Part shown: positions 29,256 through 37,172 of the stretch, piece by piece
Layout of the letters: the number at the start of each line of letters is the position of its first letter
Position numbering within the stretch: position 1 is the first letter of the stretch
Assembly: GCF_011290485.1 (NCBI RefSeq)
Contig: NZ_CP048029.1
Span: 124,001-188,000, forward strand
Source: Caldichromatium japonicum
GTDB lineage: Bacteria > Pseudomonadota > Gammaproteobacteria > Chromatiales > Chromatiaceae
Direction: 5' to 3'
Length of the DNA: 64,000 nucleotides
Translations under genes and position numbers: made by a program
The notes under the pieces: model-generated
What the model was told of the DNA's origin: nothing
The model's input: only the letters and a program-made list of their open reading frames with translations
Databases searched by the model: none

Positions 29256-30480
29256 CCTCAAACTCGAACACTGGCCGACCAGCCGGCTAATTCCATGCGC
29301 CAGAAACCCCAGGAAGAACGACCACGCCGTCGAGCAGATGGCCGGGGCGATTCGGGAGTTTGGCTTTCGCTTGCCCATCGTCGCCAAGAGCACCGGCGAG
29401 ATTTGTGATGGTCATCTTCGTTATAAAGCTGCGCTGCGCCTGGGACTTGAACAGGTGCCGGTGATTCTCGCCGACGACCTGACCGAGACGCAGCTCAAGG
29501 CCTTCCGTATCTTGGTCAACCGCTCGGCCACTTGGGCGGACTGGGATGAGGATCTGCTGCGCCTCGAACTCGAAGAACTCAAGCTCGATGACTTCGATCT
29601 CGCGCTCACTGGTTTCGATGCCGATGAGTTGCTGGAGATCATGGCCGGCGAGGAGACCACGACCGAAGGCCATACCGACGAGGATGCCGCCCCCGAGGTG
29701 CCGGTCACGCCGGTGTCCAAGCCGGGCGATGTCTGGATCATGGGTCCGCACCGGCTGCTCTGTGGCGACTCAACCGATGCCGCCAACTACACCCTGCTGA
29801 TGGCCGGCGAGAAAGCCCACATGGTCGTGACCGATCCACCCTATGGCGTGAATTACGCCAACAGCGCCAAGGACAAGCTGCGCGGCACCAACCGACCGAT
29901 CCTGAACGACAACCTTGGGGACGGATTCCAGGATTTCCTGCTGGCAGCGTTCAAGCCGGCGCTGGCCCGATGCAATGGCGCAGTCTACGTGGCGATGTCC
30001 TCCAGCGAGCTGGATGTGCTGCAGGCCGCGTTCCGCGCTGCGGGCGGCCACTGGTCGACCTTCATCATCTGGGCCAAGAACACCTTTACGCTCGGGCGCT
30101 CGGACTACCAGCGCCAGTACGAACCGATCCTCTACGGCTGGCCCGAGGGTGCCACGCGCCACTGGTGTGGTGACCGCGACCAGGGGGACGTGTGGCACTT
30201 CAACAAGCCGCGCGTCAATGATCTGCACCCGACGATGAAGCCGGTGGAGCTGGTCGAGCGGGCGATTCGCAACTCCAGCCGACCGGGTGATGTGGTGCTC
30301 GACCCCTTTGGCGGCTCCGGCACGACGCTGATTGCCGCCGAGAAATCGGGCCGTGTGGCGCGGCTGATCGAGCTTGATCCGAAGTATGTGGACGTGATCG
30401 TGCGCCGCTGGCAGGACTTTACCGGCCAGGGGGCTCTTCGTGAGGCGGACGGGGCGAGGTTTGACGATCTGGCGGCTTAG
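29242..30480 (+). CDS. Phage ParB-like/N6-adenine DNA methyltransferase
   Basis: A 412-residue two-domain protein. Residues 1-130 form a ParB/Srx-like domain (LIPCARNPRKN, GHLRYKAALRLG). The rest is a beta-class adenine methyltransferase with DPPY at 198-201 and FGGSGTT from 356. Such fusions are common in tailed-phage genomes, where they modify phage DNA against restriction. The gene is intact and starts inside the end of the preceding methyltransferase, with GGAGATG as a plausible ribosome site. It converges with the toxin gene and overlaps it by four bases. Confidence 0.9.
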   Translation: MQLSDLKLEHWPTSRLIPCARNPRKNDHAVEQMAGAIREFGFRLPIVAKSTGEICDGHLRYKAALRLGLEQVPVILADDLTETQLKAFRILVNRSATWADWDEDLLRLELEELKLDDFDLALTGFDADELLEIMAGEETTTEGHTDEDAAPEVPVTPVSKPGDVWIMGPHRLLCGDSTDAANYTLLMAGEKAHMVVTDPPYGVNYANSAKDKLRGTNRPILNDNLGDGFQDFLLAAFKPALARCNGAVYVAMSSSELDVLQAAFRAAGGHWSTFIIWAKNTFTLGRSDYQRQYEPILYGWPEGATRHWCGDRDQGDVWHFNKPRVNDLHPTMKPVELVERAIRNSSRPGDVVLDPFGGSGTTLIAAEKSGRVARLIELDPKYVDVIVRRWQDFTGQGALREADGARFDDLAA

Positions 30481-30755
30481 CGCTCGGCGCGTTTGAGATC
30501 GCGGTAAAAGTTCTCGTGCGGGCCAACCATCAGTAGCTTGAGCGTGTTCTCGTCGAGGACGCGGTAGGCCAGCAGGCAGAGCAGACTGCCCATGCGGAAC
30601 TTGTAAACCTGCACACCAGCCAGGTCGCCAACTTTGGTTTCACCCGCCTCTGGCTGATTGGCAATGGTGCGTACCGCTTCGTCGAGCGCAGCCTTTTGCT
30701 GCTTGTGCAGTTTCTTGACGGTGCGCTCGAAGGTCGGGGTGACAAGGATGCGCAT
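30477..30755 (-). CDS. RelE/ParE-superfamily toxin
   Basis: A 92-residue basic protein, MRILVTPTFERTVKKL at the start and a C-terminal LKLLMVGPHENFYRDLKR, matching the small RelE-fold toxins (mRNA interferase or gyrase-poison types). It overlaps the antitoxin stop by one base, so the pair is translationally coupled. Which RelE-fold target it has cannot be told from sequence. Confidence 0.82.
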   Translation of the reverse strand: MRILVTPTFERTVKKLHKQQKAALDEAVRTIANQPEAGETKVGDLAGVQVYKFRMGSLLCLLAYRVLDENTLKLLMVGPHENFYRDLKRAER

Positions 30756-30964
30756 CAGCCAAACCGATACTCACCCACGGGCTCTTCCTGATCGGCGATG
30801 AGGATGTCGCGGATGACACTAAAGGGCAGGTCGGGGTTTTCAGCGGCGATCTTGCCGATCCGAGACCAGTACTCGATCTGCTTGGGCACCGAGCGGTGCT
30901 CGATGGCACCGTAGCGCTTGGCCGCCTCGACCAAGGGTTCAGGGAGTTTGACATTGATGGCCAT
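30755..30964 (-). CDS. ParD-like antitoxin
   Basis: A 69-residue protein starting MAINVKLPEPLVEAAKRY, a ribbon-helix-helix-type beginning, followed by SVPKQIEYWSRIGKIAAENPDL, as in the TA-system ParD-like antitoxin family. It precedes its toxin, as is usual. An ACGGAGG ribosome site and a palindrome overlapping a candidate -10 box lie upstream, consistent with autorepression. Confidence 0.82.
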   Translation of the reverse strand: MAINVKLPEPLVEAAKRYGAIEHRSVPKQIEYWSRIGKIAAENPDLPFSVIRDILIADQEEPVGEYRFG

Positions 30965-30982
30965 AGGAACCTCCGTTGCACC

Positions 30983-30997
30983 GGCCTATAATAGCCC
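30983..30997 (-). promoter_or_regulatory. Candidate operator/promoter of the ParD-RelE pair
   Basis: GGCCTATAATAGCCC is a near-perfect 15-bp palindrome centred on a -10-like box, 19-33 bp upstream of the antitoxin start. Type II antitoxins usually repress from such sites. Confidence 0.45.
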
Positions 30998-31148
30998 ATA
31001 AGGGGCCAAAGAGGAACCTATCCTATCCGCCAGCCGCGACTTGCTGGTTTTTTCCGTGGGTTGATCGTTGCGACACCCGTAGATTCGCGCTGTCCTTGAT
31101 GGAAGCCAAGCGCCGGTTCGATCTTTTTTGCGCTTGGCTCGGGGTTCC

Positions 31149-31493
31149 TTATTCCATCGTGTCGGCGCGCACCAGTTCCGCCTGGGCGCTGGCGATCAGG
31201 TCCAGGCGCAGGTTCGGGGTGATGTTGCAGGCGAGTTCGTTCAAGGTCCAGTTCATCATCAGCGTGGCTTGCGGCTCGGCGAGGATCGCGATCTCGGTCG
31301 GGCTGCCTTGCGGGTTAGGTCGGATTTCAAATCCGACTTTGCCAAATTCCTCAAGATCCGCCTGATAGCGACGGACCAGCTTGATGACGCTGGCGTGATC
31401 GGCTTTTGTTCCTTCGGCGATGCGCTCGCTCGTCGTGAACAGCTCGCCATCCGTGCCACGAAACACCAGTTCAGATACACTTTGATCAGCCAT
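31149..31493 (-). CDS. Phage Rha-family regulatory protein, possibly truncated
   Basis: A 114-residue protein whose first 75 residues match the Rha N-terminal pattern (LVFRGTDGELFTTSERIAEG, HASVIKLVRRYQADLEEFG, PTEIAILAEPQATLMM). Rha proteins are phage regulators that interfere with infection of IHF-deficient hosts. The C-terminus after ATLMM no longer follows the family and the protein is short, so it may be a truncated product. ATG 31493 is the first start after the upstream spacer. Confidence 0.6.
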   Translation of the reverse strand: MADQSVSELVFRGTDGELFTTSERIAEGTKADHASVIKLVRRYQADLEEFGKVGFEIRPNPQGSPTEIAILAEPQATLMMNWTLNELACNITPNLRLDLIASAQAELVRADTME

Positions 31494-31578
31494 GACAGCA
31501 CCTCGGATGCTCGATTGGTCAGGGGCGCCGGGTTGCATCCCCGGCGTTCCCGCCCATTCTGCTGTCACGACATTGGCC

Positions 31579-32109
31579 TCAACCGACGCCCGGAATCTTC
31601 CCCCGCGCCAGCGCTTTCAGTTGCTCGTCTGAGAGCTTGGTGACCTCAGGCAACGGCGGCGGCTCATCTAGGCCCCAGGCTTTGCGCTCACCTTCCTGCT
31701 TGGCCATCAGCGCCCGCAGATTGGCGGCGGCGGTGTCGGCGGCAGTCTTAGCCATATCCCACAGGGCTTTGCGTTCGCGGGTCCATTCGGGATCCGGCGA
31801 TTCATTGCTTTCGTTGCGCTCGTCATCCTTCGGCATGGTTTCAGCAGCGATCTGCATCACCGCGAGCGCCTGACGGCGATAGATCTCGATTTCGATCCAT
31901 TCATCACGATGCCGCGCCAGCACCTCAGCGCGCACGTTCTCGGCGGCAATCCGCTCCTGCTGCACGCGTTCGGCGTCATTGCGATAAACAACCGGCTCCT
32001 CGCGCTTGGCCTCAGCGGCAAGCCGGTCAGCTTTGCGCTGGGCAGCAGCGACAATACCTTGCATGGAGCCGCGTCGTTGCCAACCTTCGCGCTTGGCGCG
32101 CTGCTGCAC
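31579..32109 (-). CDS. Phage-cluster protein with HTH-like N-terminus, start uncertain
   Basis: Unassigned protein of at least 176 residues, Ala/Glu-rich and probably mostly helical, with an early KREGWQRRGS segment resembling the end of a small DNA-binding HTH as in terminase small subunits. The same frame stays open upstream to a TAG at 32248-32250, adding PLTEAQWAAIRRHWEYDGDEP, which looks genuinely coding. Yet that stretch has no ATG, GTG or TTG start. A CTG at about 32238, preceded by AGAGGG, or readthrough from the gene before could supply it. GTG 32109 is the first conventional start. Confidence 0.5.
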   Translation of the reverse strand: MQQRAKREGWQRRGSMQGIVAAAQRKADRLAAEAKREEPVVYRNDAERVQQERIAAENVRAEVLARHRDEWIEIEIYRRQALAVMQIAAETMPKDDERNESNESPDPEWTRERKALWDMAKTAADTAAANLRALMAKQEGERKAWGLDEPPPLPEVTKLSDEQLKALARGKIPGVG

Positions 32110-32247
32110 AGCCTGCTTGGTTGGCGGAACAAATTCAAACTCACTAGCCGCACGCTCGGCTGCGGCCTGATAGCTTGGCTCGTCGCCGTCATATTCCCAA
32201 TGACGGCGTATGGCTGCCCATTGGGCTTCTGTCAGCGGACTGGCCCT

Positions 32248-32406
32248 CTATGGCGTCTTCTTGGCGTCCTGGGCGCGCGCCTTCCATTGATCGATGGCGG
32301 CGAGCAGGGCGGCTTTAACAACTGGGTCGCGCTCGACTTTTTTGAGCAGATCTGCGATCAGATTCGGCGCGAGGGGTTTCGATGCGATTGGTTTAGGCGT
32401 TGACAT
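32248..32406 (-). CDS. Small phage-cluster protein, 52 residues
   Basis: A 52-residue Lys-rich protein (MSTPKPIASKPLAPNLIADL...). The ATG has a clear AGGAG site. Its TAG stop is immediately followed, in the same frame, by coding-like sequence of the next gene. It could be an independent small gene or the N-terminal piece of a longer one cut by an amber codon. Function unknown. Confidence 0.5.
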   Translation of the reverse strand: MSTPKPIASKPLAPNLIADLLKKVERDPVVKAALLAAIDQWKARAQDAKKTP

Positions 32407-32806
32407 GGCTGTTTTTTTTACTCCTGGTTGGACGAACGAAAAACAGCGGGATGGATTTATTGAGCGGCTTACCTTTGGGTGTACCCGATACCAAGATTTG
32501 ATTTCCATCTGAAAACTGCGCGCCGAACGTTTCAGACGTTTGCGCAATACTTTTCGCAGGATCAGCCGCCTTCACGAACTGACCCGCTTCGTCCGCCTGA
32601 CCACGCTCTTTGACGCCATGCAACACGGCGGTCTTGGTCGGGGCCGGTTCATCGCCAAACAGCGATTCTTGGTTCGGATCGCCGAACGCGCGCACCGCGT
32701 CATAGTAATCGCGCAAGAACTCGCCTATCGCCTTGGCGCTGCGCAAATTAGCATCGAAATGGCGCAAGATGATCTTGGCCTCGTTCGACAGTGAATCGCC
32801 GAACAT
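32393..32806 (-). CDS. Hypothetical phage protein, 137 residues
   Basis: Starts MFGDSLSNEAKIILRHFDANLRSA and is hydrophilic and helical in character; I recognise no domain. It overlaps the upstream 70-residue gene by 59 bp and the downstream 52-residue gene by 14 bp. The long upstream overlap raises the possibility that the two were one reading frame split by a frameshift. Confidence 0.5.
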   Translation of the reverse strand: MFGDSLSNEAKIILRHFDANLRSAKAIGEFLRDYYDAVRAFGDPNQESLFGDEPAPTKTAVLHGVKERGQADEAGQFVKAADPAKSIAQTSETFGAQFSDGNQILVSGTPKGKPLNKSIPLFFVRPTRSKKNSHVNA

Positions 32807-32960
32807 TGGCCTTGTCGTGCAGCGACTCGGCCTCCTCGAAGCGGCAGGTGTAGCGATCCAGTTCGCGCAAGGCCCGCTCCAGAGTGGACCGGGCTTGAGC
32901 CAGGGCTTCGCGGGCATTTTGTTCTGCGCGCTGAGCTTGAAATTCGCGGGCGGTGTTCAT
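32748..32960 (-). CDS. Hypothetical coiled-coil phage protein, 70 residues
   Basis: MNTAREFQAQRAEQNAREALAQ... is Ala/Glu/Arg-rich with heptad-like spacing, probably a short coiled coil. The ATG has an AAGGAGAG site, so translation here is credible. The last 20 residues overlap the next gene and are probably out of the true frame if a frameshift joins the two. Function unknown. Confidence 0.5.
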   Translation of the reverse strand: MNTAREFQAQRAEQNAREALAQARSTLERALRELDRYTCRFEEAESLHDKANVRRFTVERGQDHLAPFRC

Positions 32961-32975
32961 GGTGTGCTCTCCTTC

Positions 32976-33110
32976 TCAGTTGATCGTTGCGACACCTGTA
33001 TGAACGGGCTGGTCGCCACAGAAGTCAAGCTCAATTGGCATCTCCCGGCAGGCCACCTGCAAGGCTGGCAACAGGTCTGCCGGGATCGGCTCGTCGGGCT
33101 GCGCAATCAC
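32976..33110 (-). CDS. Small phage-cluster protein, 44 residues
   Basis: A 44-codon gene starting at a GTG that overlaps the DUF3489 stop as GTGA, reading VIAQPDEPIPADLLPALQVA and ending GVATIN. Its stop precedes the next gene's AAGGAGAG site. The tight GTGA overlap and position between two co-oriented genes support it. No known domain. Confidence 0.5.
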   Translation of the reverse strand: MIAQPDEPIPADLLPALQVACREMPIELDFCGDQPVHTGVATIN

Positions 33111-33725
33111 GCGGTGACTTCCTCGGCGATGCGGTAGAGGCGCTGTCCTGCACCCGGCGTGCCGGCAGGTCCTTCGATCTTCTCGGAGACGATGTTCAAC
33201 CCCAGCCTCTTCTTGAGCGCCCCGGCCAGGGTGCCGCGCACCGTGTGCGCCTGCCAGCCGGTGGCCGCACAGATCTGGTGGATGGTCGCCCCATCCCGGC
33301 GCTGCAACATCTCGATCACCAGCGCAAGCTTGCTGTTGCGGGCCAGCGCCTTATCGACTGCGTTGCCGTGGTTCTTTCGGATGGTTGCGCCCTCCTTGGC
33401 GCATTGCACGGCTCGGTCGTAGGCATCGTCGGCATCCTGGGTGTCGGTCAAGGCGGGTGTGGCGCTTTGCGGTGCGTCTGTGGGTGGCGGCACGACATCT
33501 TCGGGCTTGACCTCGCCCTTGATGATGGCGATGGCGGCCTTGGTCAGGCGCCACTGGCCGCCTTGCTGCTCGATCAACCCCCGCTGCGCGAGGCTGGCGA
33601 TCATCTTGAGTTTGGCCCCGCCATTGAGGTCGAGCAGCGGCTCGATCAAGCCACCGGCGTCGCAATGCGCGCGGGTGATGAGGTCCAGTTGGCGTTCGGT
33701 GATCGGGGTGGTTTTGTGCGGACAT
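33107..33725 (-). pseudogene. DUF3489-domain phage protein, frameshifted near the start
   Basis: The body is a DUF3489 protein: an N-terminal winged-helix-like half (KLKMIASLAQRGLIEQQGGQWRLT) and the C-terminal DUF3489 block SKLALVIEMLQRRDGATIHQICAATGWQAHTVRG. Coding sequence extends upstream as TTPITERQLDLITRAH, but its ATG (33725) is in another frame: one extra A in the codon 4-5 run CAAAACC separates MSAQ from TTPIT. Downstream TTG 33649 could still give a 180-residue product. The role is unknown; DUF3489 genes are frequent in prophages. Confidence 0.65.
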
Positions 33726-33754
33726 GGTCGTGCTCCTTGTGGGCGATGTGAGGC

Positions 33755-34006
33755 TCAGGCGGCTTGCTGGCTGGTCGGTTGATCAGCGGCTTTGGCGGTG
33801 GCGTTTTGTCCTGCGGCCAGACCGGCCTGGTAGGCGGCCATCAGCGCACTCTTGACGCACCAGACGCTGGTGTCGTGGAAGTCCAGGCGGTCGCTGTTGC
33901 GGGTCTCCAGGGTCTCGATGAAGAGATGCTCCTGGGCGATCCGGGCGAGCAGCTGGTCGAGTTGCTGCGCGGTTTTGGTGGCGGCGTTGTGGGCGGTTTT
34001 GCGCAT
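33755..34006 (-). CDS. DUF6900-type small phage protein
   Basis: An 83-residue protein, MRKTAHNAATKTAQQLDQLL, with the segment ETRNSDRLDFHDTSVWCVKSALMAAYQAG typical of the DUF6900 group, which often accompanies DUF3489 genes. ATG 34006 has an AAGGAG site. It is the first gene of the minus-strand cluster and is divergent from the terminase gene. Confidence 0.65.
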   Translation of the reverse strand: MRKTAHNAATKTAQQLDQLLARIAQEHLFIETLETRNSDRLDFHDTSVWCVKSALMAAYQAGLAAGQNATAKAADQPTSQQAA

Positions 34007-34106
34007 CGTGGTTCTCCTTCGTGGGTGCGTTGCAGTGCTTGTAGTAACGCGCTGTTCAAGCGGTAAGCCAAGCGTTCGGTCTATCTATTTCGCATCGGAG
34101 TGGCTT

Positions 34107-35974
34107 GTGTTCGACACTGCTGAATCGACGGCGGCATTGGTCGTGCAGTCCGCCTGGAAACGAGGGCTCGCGCCCGATCCCATCCTCACCGTCGATGACT
34201 GGGCCAACCGCCACCGGATGCTCTCGTCGGTGGCCTCCGCTGAGCCGGGGCGCTGGTCGACCAGCCGCACGCCGTACCTGGCCGAGGTCATGGCGAGCTT
34301 GTCTGCCACCTCAGGATTCGAACTGGTCGTATTCATGGCCGGTGGTCAGGTGGGCAAGACCGAGTGCGGCCTCAACTGGGTCGGCTACGTCATCCACCAT
34401 GCCCCCGGCCCGATGCTGCTGGTGCAGCCCACGGTAGAAGGCGCCAAGCGCGTCTCCAAGCAGCGCGTCGATGCCCTGATTGAATCCAGCCCGGAATTGG
34501 CAAGTCGCGTCAAAGACCCAAGAAGCCGCGATTCTGGCAACACCCAGCTGATGAAGGAATTTCCCGGTGGCGTGCTGATTATGACCGGCGCCAACAGTGC
34601 CGTCGGCCTGCGCTCCATGCCGGTGCGCTACCTGTTTCTCGATGAGGTCGACGGCTATCCGGGCGATGCCGATGGCGAGGGCGATCCGGTGGCACTTGCT
34701 GTCCAGCGTGCCGCCACCTTCGTCAATCGCAAGGTGTATCTGTGCTCAACCCCGACGCTCAAAGGCTTCTCGCGCATCGAGGCGGCCTACCTAGAGTCAG
34801 ATCAGCGGGTCTTCGAGGTGCCCTGCGATCACTGCGGACAGTTCAGTCAGATCCTCTGGCGCGACATCCGCTGGCCAAAGGGCAAAATATCGGACGCCGC
34901 CTGGCATTGCCCAGCTTGCGATGGCATCCATCCTGAGTACTGCAAACCAGCACTGCTCGCCAATAGTCGCTGGACAGCCAAAGCCGAAGTGATGGCAAGA
35001 CGGTGGGTTTTCACCTGTCCAGCCTATACAGCCCGTGGCTGACCTGGGGCGAGATCGCCCAGGAACACCACGCTGCCAAGGACGATCCGGTGCGCCTCAA
35101 GGTCTGGGTGAACACCAAGCTGGCCGAGACCTGGGAAGACCGCGAGGGCGAGACACTGGATGCTGAAGGTCTGATGGAACGGCGGGAAGCCTATGGGCCT
35201 GCGATTCCTGCCGAGGTGGCATTGCTCACCTGCGGCATCGACGTGCAGGACAACCGACTGGAACTGGAAGTGGTCGGCTGGGGTAGGGATGAAGAGTCCT
35301 GGTCCATCGACTACAAGGTCCTGTGGGGCGACCCGTCCGCGCCGGACACCTGGTCGCAGCTCGATGCCTATTTGTCCAACCGCTTCGAGCACGAAACGCT
35401 GGCCAACGGCCTGACGATTGAAGCTGCCTGTCTCGACACCGGCGGTCACCACACCTTGGCGGCCTACGCCTTCTGTAAGGGCCGGGAGCGCAAACGCATC
35501 TGGGCGATCAAGGGTGGCGCTGGCAAACGCCCGATCTGGCCCAAACGTCCGAGCAAGGCCAACAAGGGCAAGGTCAATCTGTTCACGGTCGGTGTTGACG
35601 CCGCCAAGGAAGCCATCTACGCCCGCTTGAAGAAGGCGTCTGGGGCGGGTGCGATGCACTTTCCGCTGGATAGGGATGCGCAGTATTTCGAGCAGCTCAC
35701 TGCCGAGCGCATTCGCACGCGGTATGTGAAGGGCTTTGCGCAGCGCTTTTGGTGGAAACCCGATGGCCGCAGGAACGAAGCGCTGGACTGCCGGGTGTAC
35801 GCCTACGCGGCATTGCACGGCCTGCTGTCGATGGGGCTGAACCTGAACAAGCGGGTCGAGGCGCTGCCGCCGATTCCAGCCAATCGGCAGCGAACGGCCA
35901 ACCCGTCCATCAAAGTAGCGCTGACGCCAAGCCCAAGGCGGCGGCGCATGGCGATTCCGTCGAACTATGTGTGA
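34107..35974 (+). pseudogene. Phage terminase large subunit (GpA family), frameshifted
   Basis: The terminase motor/nuclease gene of a lambda-type phage, starting at GTG 34107 after a GGAG site. Walker A is AGGQVGKTE near residue 78 and Walker B FLDEVDGYP near 178. A CxxC...CxxC segment (CDHCGQFSQI...CPACDG) and the C-terminal nuclease domain (LTCGIDVQDNRLELEVVGWG) follow. A one-base loss near 34990 (expected AEGDGKTVGFHL, found AEVMARRWVF) splits it, so ATPase and nuclease are in separate frames. Confidence 0.88.
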
Positions 35975-35983
35975 GGGTGCCGG

Positions 35984-36262
35984 TTACTGGTAGTGGTAAC
36001 GACAGGCGATCACCACCAAAGCCTGCTCATCCACGCAGTAGACCAGCCGGTGGGTGTCGTCAATGCGGCGCGACCAGAAGCCCGAGAGATTTTCCTTGAG
36101 GGGCTCGGGTTTGCCAACGCCCTCGAATGGGTGGCGCAGGCAGTCTTTGATCAAGGCATTGATGCGCTTGAGCGTTTTGCGGTCTTGGCCTTGCCAGTAT
36201 TCGTAATCGTCCCAGGCAGCTAGGGTCCAGGTCAGTTTCAGCAGCTTGTCTTCAATCGGCAT
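35984..36262 (-). CDS. yoeB: YoeB-family mRNA interferase toxin
   Basis: A 92-residue Txe/YoeB toxin with the catalytic signature intact: KPEPLKENLSGFWSRRID, HRLVY and the C-terminal CRYHYQ. It cleaves mRNA on the ribosome. Its start overlaps the antitoxin end by 11 bp. It lies between the terminase and gpW genes on the opposite strand, an inserted module within a phage structural operon. Confidence 0.9.
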   Translation of the reverse strand: MPIEDKLLKLTWTLAAWDDYEYWQGQDRKTLKRINALIKDCLRHPFEGVGKPEPLKENLSGFWSRRIDDTHRLVYCVDEQALVVIACRYHYQ

Positions 36263-36509
36263 CGACCAGATCCTGCTGCTTCACCTTCCCCTGGCGGTAC
36301 TGATCGATGGAGCGCGCCAAGTGCGCCGCATTCGCGGGCGACTTCAGCAGATGAACGGTCTCCATCAGGCCGTTGAAAGTGTCCAGCGACATCACCACCG
36401 CATCGGGGGCATCTCGGCGTGCAATGACCGTGTAGTCGGCATCGTCGATGACCTGATCGATCACTTTTTTGAGGTTGTTTCGTGCCTCAGAGAAATTCAC
36501 CACGCGCAT
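36252..36509 (-). CDS. yefM: YefM-family antitoxin
   Basis: An 85-residue Phd/YefM antitoxin, MRVVNFSEARNNLKKVIDQV at the start and VVMSLDTFNGLMETVHLLKSP in the middle, both family hallmarks. It precedes and overlaps yoeB. A TTGTGC/GCACAA inverted repeat 20 bp upstream is a likely self-repression site. Confidence 0.9.
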   Translation of the reverse strand: MRVVNFSEARNNLKKVIDQVIDDADYTVIARRDAPDAVVMSLDTFNGLMETVHLLKSPANAAHLARSIDQYRQGKVKQQDLVDAD

Positions 36510-36528
36510 GACGATGGCTCCTTTTGAG

Positions 36529-36548
36529 TTGTGCTATTTATTGCACAA
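36529..36548 (-). promoter_or_regulatory. Candidate YefM operator
   Basis: TTGTGC and GCACAA form a perfect 6-bp inverted repeat around an 8-nt AT-rich centre (TATTTATT), 20-39 bp upstream of the yefM start. E. coli YefM binds TGTACA-type palindromes, so this is a reasonable counterpart. Confidence 0.5.
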
Positions 36549-36587
36549 GTCTAAGCCGTTGCGTGCAGGCTTGCAAGGCAGGTGCCC

Positions 36588-36800
36588 ATGACCCTCGAAC
36601 AACTCAAGATCCAGCGCGAGGCGCTGCAGGCCGCCCGCTTCAACGGTGTGCTTACTGTGAAGGCTGGCGACAAGTGGGTGACCTACAAGTCAGACGCCGA
36701 ACTGCAGTCGGCACTTGGCGATCTGGATCGTGAGATTGCCAAGGCAGAAGGTCGCCTGCGTGCGCGGCGCATCCGCACCTACGCCGGGAAGGGATTGTGA
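36588..36800 (+). CDS. Phage head-tail joining protein (gpW-like)
   Basis: A 70-residue protein, MTLEQLKIQREALQAARFNG, with a LQSALGDLDREIAKAEG helix, matching small gpW-type head completion proteins. Position between the terminase and portal genes is that of lambda W. GTG 36582 is a possible slightly earlier start. It overlaps the portal start by four bases. Confidence 0.75.
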   Translation: MTLEQLKIQREALQAARFNGVLTVKAGDKWVTYKSDAELQSALGDLDREIAKAEGRLRARRIRTYAGKGL

Positions 36801-37046
36801 TGAAGGCATTCCAGAACCTACGCCGTAAGGTGGGAGCGATGATTGGCGGCTTCGAGGGCGGTCTGTCCGCCCGTCGCCTCAAGGCGTTTCAACCCAGCCG
36901 CGCCCATGTCAACACGCTGATCCAAGCGGCCGGTGCCGACATGACCGCACGTGCCCGGTATCTCATCCGCAACAACGGCTACGCTGCCAACGCGGTCGAG
37001 TCCTGGGTGGGCAATGCTGTGGGCACAGGCATCAAGCCCTCATCAC
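36797..37046 (+). pseudogene. Phage portal protein (lambda family), N-terminal stub
   Basis: About 83 N-terminal residues of a lambda-type portal protein; SRAHVNTLIQAAGADMTARARYLIRNNGYA and GNAVGTGIKPSS are typical. The full protein is about 500 residues. The coding match stops at GIKPSS, where the sequence jumps to a second copy of the terminase 3' end and then to a TAG. Confidence 0.82.
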
Positions 37047-37104
37047 AGTAGCGCTGACGCCAAGCCCAAGGCGGCGGATGGCCATCTCGTCGAACTACGT
37101 GTGA
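37047..37104 (+). pseudogene. Duplicated 3' end of a terminase gene
   Basis: These 58 bp encode VALTPSPRRRMAISSNYV and a TGA. They match the last 61 bp of the terminase gene at 35914-35974 (VALTPSPRRRRMAIPSNYV) apart from a 3-bp deletion and a few substitutions. They are therefore the tail of a second, related terminase gene joined to the truncated portal gene. Confidence 0.78.
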
Positions 37105-37172
37105 TCACTCTCCTGCATCCAGCGGGGAATGTCCCGACTGCTGTGCAGGATGCGCCAAACGTCGATGTGCTC
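37095..37172 (-). pseudogene. RelE/ParE-type toxin, C-terminal fragment
   Basis: Reading leftward from the IS1182 end, the frame gives EHIDVWRILHSSRDIPRWMQ and ends at a TAG at 37095. The pattern (V/I)xILHxxRDI is a frequent C-terminus of ParE/RelE toxins. The rest was removed by the IS. The fragment is short, so the call is tentative. Confidence 0.42.

Noticed and set aside
30976..31365. Plus-strand ORF containing VDRCDTRRFAL, reminiscent of Icd-like phage proteins
   Set aside because: The motif comes from the same repeated DNA that is better explained by the minus-strand GVATIN coding end; no credible start and no continuing similarity.
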